In this document: piece by piece, positions 1 through 5,255 of the stretch
Layout of the letters: each line of letters starts with the position of its first letter
Position numbering within the stretch: position 1 is the first letter of the stretch
Origin: an uncultured Prevotella sp.
GTDB lineage: Bacteria > Bacteroidota > Bacteroidia > Bacteroidales > Bacteroidaceae
Direction: 5' to 3'
DNA: 5,255 bases
Assembly (NCBI GenBank): GCA_947303825.1
Contig: CAMYZK010000200.1
Span: 1-5,255, forward strand
The notes under the pieces: generated by a model
Databases searched by the model: none
Seen by the model: only the letters and a program-made list of their open reading frames with translations
Told to the model about the DNA's origin: nothing
Position numbers and translations under genes: made by a program

Positions 1-1281
1 GGCAAGACCATGGAGTTCAAGGTGGTGAAGATCAACCAGGAGTTCCGCAATGTCGTAGTAAGCCACAAGGCTCTCATCGAGGCAGAGCTGGAGGCCCAGA
101 AGCAGGAGATTATCTCGAAGCTCGAGAAGGGTCAGATATTGGAAGGCACCGTGAAGAACATCACCAGCTACGGCGTGTTCGTAGACCTGGGCGGTGTGGA
201 CGGACTCATCCATATCACCGACCTGAGCTGGGGCCGCGTAGACGATCCGAAGAAGGTTGTCGAGCTCGACCAGAAGATCAATGTCGTCATCCTCGACTTC
301 GACGAGGAGAAGAAGCGCATTGCCCTCGGTCTGAAGCAGCTCACCCCACATCCCTGGGATGCACTGGACAAGGAGCTCAAGGTGGGCGACCACATCAAGG
401 GACGCGTCGTTGTCATTGCCGACTACGGAGCCTTCGTCGAGGTTCAGCCTGGTGTCGAGGGCCTTATTCACGTCAGCGAGATGTCGTGGAGCCAGCACCT
501 GCGCAGTGCTCAGGAGTTCCTTAAGGTTGGCGACGAGGTTGAGGCTGTCATCCTCACTCTGGACCGCGACGAGCGCAAGATGTCGCTTGGCATCAAGCAG
601 CTTAAGGAAGACCCATGGGAGACCATCGAGGTTAAGTACCCCATTGGCTCAAAGCACAACGCCAAGGTTCGCAACTTCACCAATTTCGGCATCTTCGTAG
701 AGCTGGAAGAGGGTGTAGACGGCCTTATCCACATCAGCGACCTGAGCTGGACAAAGAAGGTGAAACACCCATCAGAGTTCACTAAGGTTGGCGAGCCTAT
801 CGACGCCATCGTTCTCGACATAGACAAGGAGAACCGCAGACTTTCTCTCGGCCACAAGCAGCTTGAGGAGAATCCTTGGGATGCCTTCGAGGAGAAGTAT
901 GCCGTAGGTACTGTTCACGACGGAAAGATTACAGAGGTTCTGGAGAAGGGTGCTGTTGTTCAGCTCGAAGAGAATGTCGAGGGCTTTGCTACTCCCAAGC
1001 ACCTTGTCAAGCAGGACGGCTCACAGGCCCAGATTGGCGAGGAACTTCCCTTCAAGGTTATTGAGTTCAACAAGGACTCTAAGCGTATCATTCTTTCTCA
1101 CAGCCGCACCTTCGAGGACAAAGAGCGTGACGAGAAACGCCAGGCCAAGAAAGCACAGGCTCAGCGCCCTGCTGCCAAGAAGGACGACTCACCAAAGATT
1201 GAGAACGTTGCAGCTTCAACATCTCTGGGCGACATCGACGTGCTGGCACAGCTCAAAGCCCAGATGGAGAAGGGTGAATAA
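1..1281 (+). CDS. rpsA: 30S ribosomal protein S1, 3' part (5' end outside window)
   Basis: Ribosomal protein S1 binds mRNA on the 30S subunit and helps load it for initiation. The frame is open from base 1, so the Met at base 10 is internal: the opening GKTMEFKVVKINQEFRNVVV matches the end of S1 domain 2 in E. coli-type proteins. Counting from that Met, four S1 (OB-fold) repeats follow at about residues 41-110, 125-198, 211-285 and 298-365, equivalent to domains 3-6. The first three have the hallmark YG/FG-(V/A/I)-FV and GVxGLIH(I/V)S/T blocks, and each ends in a (L/I)GxKQL signature. The fourth is more divergent (KGAVVQLEENVEGF), as is usual for the last domain. A Lys/Ala/Asp-rich tail (about 366-423) ends in LGDIDVLAQLKAQMEKGE. 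Codon choice is strongly biased (AAG, CAG, ATC, CTC), as expected for a highly expressed gene. A terminator follows the TAA. Identification is firm; only the 5' end is missing. Confidence 0.97.
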   Translation, partial: GKTMEFKVVKINQEFRNVVVSHKALIEAELEAQKQEIISKLEKGQILEGTVKNITSYGVFVDLGGVDGLIHITDLSWGRVDDPKKVVELDQKINVVILDFDEEKKRIALGLKQLTPHPWDALDKELKVGDHIKGRVVVIADYGAFVEVQPGVEGLIHVSEMSWSQHLRSAQEFLKVGDEVEAVILTLDRDERKMSLGIKQLKEDPWETIEVKYPIGSKHNAKVRNFTNFGIFVELEEGVDGLIHISDLSWTKKVKHPSEFTKVGEPIDAIVLDIDKENRRLSLGHKQLEENPWDAFEEKYAVGTVHDGKITEVLEKGAVVQLEENVEGFATPKHLVKQDGSQAQIGEELPFKVIEFNKDSKRIILSHSRTFEDKERDEKRQAKKAQAQRPAAKKDDSPKIENVAASTSLGDIDVLAQLKAQMEKGE

Positions 1282-1292
1282 TACCGTTGATC

Positions 1293-1309
1293 AGACTTAA
1301 CAAAAGTCT
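1293..1309 (+). other. Short inverted repeat just after rpsA
   Basis: AGACTT (1293-1298) and AAGTCT (1304-1309) form a perfect 6-bp stem with a 5-nt loop, 12 nt after the rpsA stop codon. There is no T-run after it, so it is not a terminator by itself. It could be a small 3'-UTR hairpin in front of the stronger terminator, or it could be chance, as the stem is short and AT-rich. Confidence 0.3.
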
Positions 1310-1317
1310 ATACCAGT

Positions 1318-1352
1318 AAAAAGACTGCATACTTATGGTGTGCAGCCTTTTT
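1318..1352 (+). terminator. Rho-independent terminator of rpsA
   Basis: CTGCATAC (1325-1332) pairs with GTGTGCAG (1338-1345) over 8 bp, including one T-G wobble, around the 5-nt loop TTATG. After a single A/C mismatch (1324/1346) the helix continues as AAAAAG (1318-1323) with CTTTTT (1347-1352), which also supplies the U-tract. It lies 36 nt after the rpsA stop and ends 12 nt before the promoter of the next gene, so it should separate the two transcription units. The A-run on the 5' side means it could also work in the other direction, but no gene points towards it from the right. Confidence 0.85.
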
Positions 1353-1364
1353 ATTTGATAAATA

Positions 1365-1396
1365 TTTGGCCTTTCGCACTTCTTTTTGTACCTTTG
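1365..1396 (+). promoter_or_regulatory. Bacteroidota-type promoter for the glycosidase gene
   Basis: TTTG at 1365-1368 and TACCTTTG at 1389-1396 are separated by 20 nt. This fits the known Bacteroides primary-sigma pattern (TTTG at -33, TAnnTTTG at -7, spacer of about 19-21). The start of transcription would fall a few bases after 1396, leaving a leader of roughly 25-30 nt before the ATG at 1432. The call rests on consensus match and position only. Confidence 0.72.
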
Positions 1397-1431
1397 CACT
1401 ACATTTATTTATAATATAGTAGTTTCACAAG

Positions 1432-4422
1432 ATGAGCGTCCAAAAGCATCTTTCGGCAATAGCTGCAACATTATTGTTAGGCATCTCTGCCTGGGGCAGC
1501 ACTTACATGCGACACACGGACAACAATGCATGTCCAACATCAATAGCCTACCGAACCATTGTAATTGCTGAAGCCATAGAGATAAGCGTTCCACAAGGCT
1601 GTGTGCCACGCCTACCCTATCAGGTATGGGTAAGATATGCCGATGGAAAAGGCGAATACCGGCAGGTGACATGGCAGAACAGTTCACCAGCCAGGGAGCA
1701 GGCCGAGGCCGATGCCGCTACTCATCCCGCAGGCAGTCACTATACCATCAAAGGCCATATACGGGGAGACAACACCACTCCACTTGGCTTTCCCATAACT
1801 GCCAGCATAACCGTAGTGAGCCAACCATGGGAGGTGCCGTCGGTAAAGCCAAAAGCACAAACGCTGCCACTGGACAAGGTTTCGATAGACGGAGAGAACC
1901 GTCTTACATGGAACCGCGATTTGGACATAGACCACCTGTTGAGCCTTGACGTTAGACAGCAGCTATATAACTACCGCGACACATACGGAATGAGTACCGA
2001 AGGCTATCCCGAAGCCGACGGATGGGACTCCCCCACCACAAAGTTGAAAGGCCACGGCTCCGGCCACTACATGTCGGCAATGGCGATGGCATTTGCAAGC
2101 TGCCATGACAAGGACAAAAAAGACGCCCTTCGGAAAAACATCCAGCTTATAGTCGATGAGCTTCGCGCATGCCAGGAACGCACATTCGTCTGGAACGAAC
2201 AGCTAGGACGCTACTGGGAAGCACGCGACTTCGCTCCGGAATCGGAACTCGACACGATGAAAGGTACATGGAAGGCTTTCGACGCCTACAAGAAAGAGTA
2301 TAGACAATACGGCTACGGCTACCTTAACGCCATACCTGCCCAGCATTGTGTGCTGATAGAGAAATACAGCCCCTACAACAACGACAGCGGAGTATGGGCA
2401 CCATACTACTCGGTGCACAAGCAGCTGGCAGGGCTCATAGACATCGCTACATACATAGACCAGCAGGATATTGCCAAGAAAGCTCTCCTCATAGCCAAGG
2501 ATATGGGGCTATGGGTGTGGAATCGCCTACACTACCGGACATACGTGAAAGCCGACGGCAGTCGCGAGGAACGGCTGGCCCGTCCGGGCAACCGCTATGA
2601 GATGTGGAACATGTACATTGCCGGAGAAGTGGGAGGAATGGCAGAGTCTCTGGCACGCCTGTCAGAGATGACCACAGACACAACAGAGAAGACAAGACTT
2701 TTGGAGGCTGCCACTTATTTTGACAGTCCAGCATTCTTCACCCCCCTGGCCAAGAACATAGATGCCATACGCACACGCCACGCCAACCAGCACATACCAA
2801 TGGTAACGGGAGCACTGCGCATATATTTGGGAAACGGCAACCCTTACTATTACAATCTGGCACTAAACTTCTGGAATATGATCCAAGGCCGTTATATGTA
2901 TGCCATGGGTGGAGTGGGCAACGGTGAGATGTTCCGCCAGCCATACTCACAGATAACAAGCATGTGCAACAATGTAAGCAGCTGGGGAGGAACCTTGCAT
3001 CCTGAGCCTACTATCAACGAGACATGCTGTGCCTACAACCTGGCAAAACTCACTAAGGACCTGAACTGCTTCACTCCCGACGATGCCAGGTTTATGGACT
3101 ATTACGAAAGGGTGCTATACAATCAGATAGTAGGTTCTGTCAATCCGCACCGATATCAGGTACTCTACCAGTATGCAGTGGGGCTTAACGCATCTAAGCC
3201 ATGGGGCAACGAGACACCTCAGTCCACTTGCTGCGGCGGGACTGGTGCCGAAAACCATGTGAAATACCAGGAGGCTACATACTTTGTGAACAACAACACG
3301 CTTTGGGTTGCCCTATACATGCCTACTACTGCTCAATGGGAAGAGAAAGGGGTGACCATCCTTCAGGAGTGCAAGTGGCCAGCCGAACACAGCACCATAC
3401 GTATCACACCTGCTAAAGGCAAACGCAGTCTGACTGCTTTTTCGATGAAGCTCCGTGTTCCATATTGGGCTACAGAAGGCTTTGACATCCGTCTGAACGG
3501 CAAAAGCATAAGCAAAAGCTACTGTCCCAGCAGCTACATAGAAATACCATCGCGCAGATGGAATGCCAGCGACGTGGTGGAGGTCATCATGCCTTTCACC
3601 AAGCATATTGACTTTGGCCCGGACAAGATGCAGTCAGCTCCTGATGAAGGAACGGGCAAAAAAACCGAATACACGCCGATGTGGTGTGGAACCATCATGT
3701 ATGGCCCACTGGCAATGGCCACAACAGGCATAAACAACTGGAACGAGGCTACTGTCACCCTGTCGCCATTTCTTACCGACATAATAGCCAACAAACCCAA
3801 AGACGGAAAGACGCCTGCCGATACCAACATCTATAGCTTGACACTTAACGGCCAAACATTCATACCCGACTATCAAGCCGACAAGCATGCTACCCACTAT
3901 CTCAGAATAAACATTCCTGCCGACCCTGAAGCCGTAGCCAAAGCAAAGGCAGGCAAGAAGAGCGGAGGTACAGACACGTCGGCCTTGACTGAACTGATGG
4001 CCATTGCACAAGACCGCATAAACGAACAGGAAGCATGGAAGGCTATGGAAAAGAAAGTGCCCGACTACTCGCCCTGGGCTCCGCATGCCTATGACCGCAT
4101 GCTCTCTATTATGGGGCCTGCACGACAACTACTTTCCAACAGTCAGTCAAGCCAAGATGATATAGACAAGGCAGCTACAGAACTGAATGCCGTCATCAAC
4201 TCCATGCGGCCCGGCAATCTGCCAGAGCCAGAAGACCTTGACCAGCTCAATGAGCTTATGGTCAAGGCCAGACAGAAACAGCAAGAAGGAAACAACGGCC
4301 TTCAGCCAGCTCTCGACTATGCTGCAATGGTTGTAAGGTATGTAAGCGATGGAAGCGGAACAAAAGATATGATTGTCCGCGCCACCAGGCAACTGACCGA
4401 AGCATTAAGCAAACAACCATAA
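1432..4422 (+). CDS. Exported GH127/GH146-type (DUF1680) beta-L-arabinofuranosidase with Big_4-like and FIVAR-like domains
   Basis: Likely exported glycosidase that removes beta-L-arabinofuranose from plant glycans or glycoproteins; the substrate is inferred from family only. ATG 1432 is the first after an in-frame TAG at 1420. Residues 1-22 look like a Sec signal peptide (K5, hydrophobic 9-20, A-W-G|S cleavage fits). Residues about 52-130 resemble a Big_4 Ig-like domain (VWVRYADGKG, QVTWQ, HYTIKGHIRG, ITASITVV). The DUF1680 catalytic barrel spans about 150-620: GHGSGHYMSA (207-216), HANQHIPMVTG (450-460), GGVGNGEMF with E499 as probable acid/base, NETCC with E530 and C532, and CCGGTGAENH with C600/C601. 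By comparison with HypBA1, E530/C532/C600/C601 bind zinc and C600 is the nucleophile. A beta-sandwich region follows to about 830, then a Lys/Gly-rich linker and two FIVAR-like helical repeats (about 850-926, 936-995). No frameshift is seen. Other members of this superfamily act on different sugars, so linkage specificity is uncertain. Confidence 0.9.
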   Translation: MSVQKHLSAIAATLLLGISAWGSTYMRHTDNNACPTSIAYRTIVIAEAIEISVPQGCVPRLPYQVWVRYADGKGEYRQVTWQNSSPAREQAEADAATHPAGSHYTIKGHIRGDNTTPLGFPITASITVVSQPWEVPSVKPKAQTLPLDKVSIDGENRLTWNRDLDIDHLLSLDVRQQLYNYRDTYGMSTEGYPEADGWDSPTTKLKGHGSGHYMSAMAMAFASCHDKDKKDALRKNIQLIVDELRACQERTFVWNEQLGRYWEARDFAPESELDTMKGTWKAFDAYKKEYRQYGYGYLNAIPAQHCVLIEKYSPYNNDSGVWAPYYSVHKQLAGLIDIATYIDQQDIAKKALLIAKDMGLWVWNRLHYRTYVKADGSREERLARPGNRYEMWNMYIAGEVGGMAESLARLSEMTTDTTEKTRLLEAATYFDSPAFFTPLAKNIDAIRTRHANQHIPMVTGALRIYLGNGNPYYYNLALNFWNMIQGRYMYAMGGVGNGEMFRQPYSQITSMCNNVSSWGGTLHPEPTINETCCAYNLAKLTKDLNCFTPDDARFMDYYERVLYNQIVGSVNPHRYQVLYQYAVGLNASKPWGNETPQSTCCGGTGAENHVKYQEATYFVNNNTLWVALYMPTTAQWEEKGVTILQECKWPAEHSTIRITPAKGKRSLTAFSMKLRVPYWATEGFDIRLNGKSISKSYCPSSYIEIPSRRWNASDVVEVIMPFTKHIDFGPDKMQSAPDEGTGKKTEYTPMWCGTIMYGPLAMATTGINNWNEATVTLSPFLTDIIANKPKDGKTPADTNIYSLTLNGQTFIPDYQADKHATHYLRINIPADPEAVAKAKAGKKSGGTDTSALTELMAIAQDRINEQEAWKAMEKKVPDYSPWAPHAYDRMLSIMGPARQLLSNSQSSQDDIDKAATELNAVINSMRPGNLPEPEDLDQLNELMVKARQKQQEGNNGLQPALDYAAMVVRYVSDGSGTKDMIVRATRQLTEALSKQP

Positions 4423-4469
4423 TCAAAAAAAAACTATTGCTGTTTTTCCTGTTATTCAGAAATTATTAT
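4423..4469 (+). other. AT-rich gap after the glycosidase gene; only a weak hairpin
   Basis: After the TAA ending at 4422 there is a run of nine A (4425-4433). AAAAAC (4429-4434) can pair with GTTTTT (4442-4447) around a 7-nt loop, followed by CC rather than a long T-tract. With a single G-C pair this is a poor terminator, so read-through from the glycosidase gene into the PBP gene is possible. No small ORF or RNA gene is visible in the gap. Confidence 0.3.
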
Positions 4470-4477
4470 TACTTTTG
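4470..4477 (+). promoter_or_regulatory. Probable -7 promoter element of the PBP gene
   Basis: TACTTTTG matches the Bacteroidota -7 consensus TAnnTTTG and is followed by CAC, exactly as in the promoter before the glycosidase gene. No exact TTTG lies at the -33 distance; the closest is TTTC at 4445-4448 with a 21-nt spacer. Only 18 nt separate the element from the ATG at 4496, so the leader would be very short. Moderate support. Confidence 0.55.
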
Positions 4478-4495
4478 CACACAAATTGACGCAAA

Positions 4496-5255
4496 ATGAG
4501 AAAATGGTTTGTTGGAATACTATGGACACTCATCTTAGTAGGCATAATAGCCTCGGCAGGAGTGTTTTGGGCTATAGCCGAAGGGCGCATAGGCTACATG
4601 CCGCCCATTGAGGAATTGCAGAACCCCATAAACCGATACGCTTCACAAGTCTATTCTTCTGACGGAAAGCTACTTGGCACCTACAGCCTAAGCCGGGAAA
4701 ACCGTGTCATGGTTGGGTACGACTCTTTGCCCAAACCTCTGATTGATGCATTAGTAGCCACTGAAGATGCCCGATTCTTCGAGCATGCCGGAATAGACTT
4801 CAAGGCACTGCTACGCGCTGTAGTGAAGCGAGGCATTCTTAGAAAGAAGAGTGCAGGCGGCGGCAGCACCATAACTCAACAGCTGGCCAAACAGCTCTTC
4901 AGCGACGTTGCACACTCTGCCACAGAGCGCATGCTACAAAAACCCATAGAATGGGTCATTGCAGTGAAACTGGAACGTAACTACACAAAAGAGGAAATCA
5001 TTGCCATGTATCTCAACTACTTCGATTTCCTCAACAATGCTGTAGGTATAAAGACAGCAGCAAACACCTATTTCTCCAAGGAGCCCAAAGACCTCAGCAT
5101 CACCGAGTCGGCCACACTCATAGGAATGTGCAAGAATCCGTCCTACTATAACCCGCGTCGCTATCCGGAACGCAGCGAAGAGCGCCGAAATGTGGTACTT
5201 CAGCAGATGCATAAGGAGGGATACCTCACTGCCGACGAGATGGACAGCTGCATGG
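4496..5255 (+). CDS. Class A penicillin-binding protein (PBP1A type), 5' part with GT51 transglycosylase domain
   Basis: Bifunctional peptidoglycan synthase that polymerises lipid II into glycan strands and, through a later domain, cross-links them. ATG 4496 is chosen because an in-frame TGA lies at 4487-4489 and the upstream promoter element fits; no Shine-Dalgarno sequence is present, as is normal in this phylum. The 253 complete codons run off the right edge without a stop. Residues 4-27 form one hydrophobic membrane anchor. The GT51 domain shows its motifs in order: ATEDARFFEHAGID (88-101) with catalytic E90, GGSTITQQLAKQLF (122-135), KPIEWVIAVKLE (149-160) with E152 as the likely second conserved Glu, IIAMYLNYF (168-176), then YFSKEPKDLSITESATLIGM and KNPSYYNP (213-220). 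These are the blocks of PBP1a/MrcA-like proteins. The transpeptidase domain lies outside the window, so a monofunctional transglycosylase is not strictly excluded, but the extra sequence after the GT51 core favours class A PBP. The symbol mrcA/pbpC is left open. Confidence 0.92.
   Translation, partial: MRKWFVGILWTLILVGIIASAGVFWAIAEGRIGYMPPIEELQNPINRYASQVYSSDGKLLGTYSLSRENRVMVGYDSLPKPLIDALVATEDARFFEHAGIDFKALLRAVVKRGILRKKSAGGGSTITQQLAKQLFSDVAHSATERMLQKPIEWVIAVKLERNYTKEEIIAMYLNYFDFLNNAVGIKTAANTYFSKEPKDLSITESATLIGMCKNPSYYNPRRYPERSEERRNVVLQQMHKEGYLTADEMDSCM

Noticed and set aside
359..857. Ser/Arg-rich open frames in the other + frame and on the - strand inside rpsA
   Set aside because: They are products of the biased codon use of rpsA; their low-complexity Ser/Arg/Thr composition is typical of out-of-frame readings.
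130..860. DNA-level similarity between segments of rpsA (for example around 199-230 and 718-750)
   Set aside because: This is the tandem S1-domain duplication present in every rpsA, not an independent repeat.
1..1281. Shift within rpsA from CTC/GTC-rich to CTT/GTT-richer codons after about base 500
   Set aside because: Reading frame and domain order are continuous and the change is gradual; not enough to argue for recombination or a chimeric gene.
1282..1431. Possible small RNA or riboswitch in the rpsA-glycosidase gap
   Set aside because: The structure present is explained by one terminator and a short inverted repeat; the remaining bases hold the promoter and a short leader, with no room for a known riboswitch fold.
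1386..1571. 61-codon open frame on the + strand overlapping the promoter and start of the glycosidase gene
   Set aside because: It overlaps the signal-peptide coding region in another frame, starts upstream of or at the -7 element, and has no recognisable sequence.
3634..4128. 164-codon open frame on the - strand inside the glycosidase gene
   Set aside because: It lies opposite a well-supported coding frame, has a Cys/Gly/Val-rich composition without recognisable domains, and no promoter or start context; a shadow of the + strand codon pattern.

Overview
This window looks like ordinary chromosomal DNA from a member of the Bacteroidota, probably Bacteroidales (Prevotella/Bacteroides-like). 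Three things point there: both intergenic gaps carry the TAnnTTTG type of -7 promoter element typical of that phylum, no gene start has a Shine-Dalgarno sequence, and the central gene is a secreted DUF1680-family glycosidase of a kind common in plant-glycan-degrading gut Bacteroidales. The species cannot be named from this sequence alone. All genes are on the + strand.

Layout: (1) Positions 1-1281 are the 3' part of rpsA (ribosomal protein S1), entering at the end of S1 domain 2 and covering domains 3-6 plus a charged C-terminal tail. (2) Positions 1282-1431 are intergenic: a small inverted repeat, a good intrinsic terminator (1318-1352) and a Bacteroidota-type promoter (1365-1396). (3) Positions 1432-4422 are one complete 996-residue exported protein: signal peptide, bacterial Ig-like (Big_4-like) domain, a GH127/GH146-type beta-L-arabinofuranosidase core with its Glu/Cys metal-and-catalytic set intact, and two FIVAR-like helical repeats at the C terminus. 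(4) Positions 4423-4495 are a short AT-rich gap with a second TAnnTTTG element. (5) From 4496 to the right edge is the 5' part of a class A penicillin-binding protein (PBP1A type), with its membrane anchor and most of its GT51 transglycosylase domain.

The three genes do not form an obvious pathway. rpsA is translation, the PBP is cell-wall synthesis, and the glycosidase is a stand-alone exported carbohydrate enzyme placed between two housekeeping genes, with its own promoter and a terminator in front of it. No RNA gene, mobile element, CRISPR array or clearly undescribed system is visible. The most interesting item is the multidomain architecture of the glycosidase and its position outside any visible polysaccharide-utilisation cluster.
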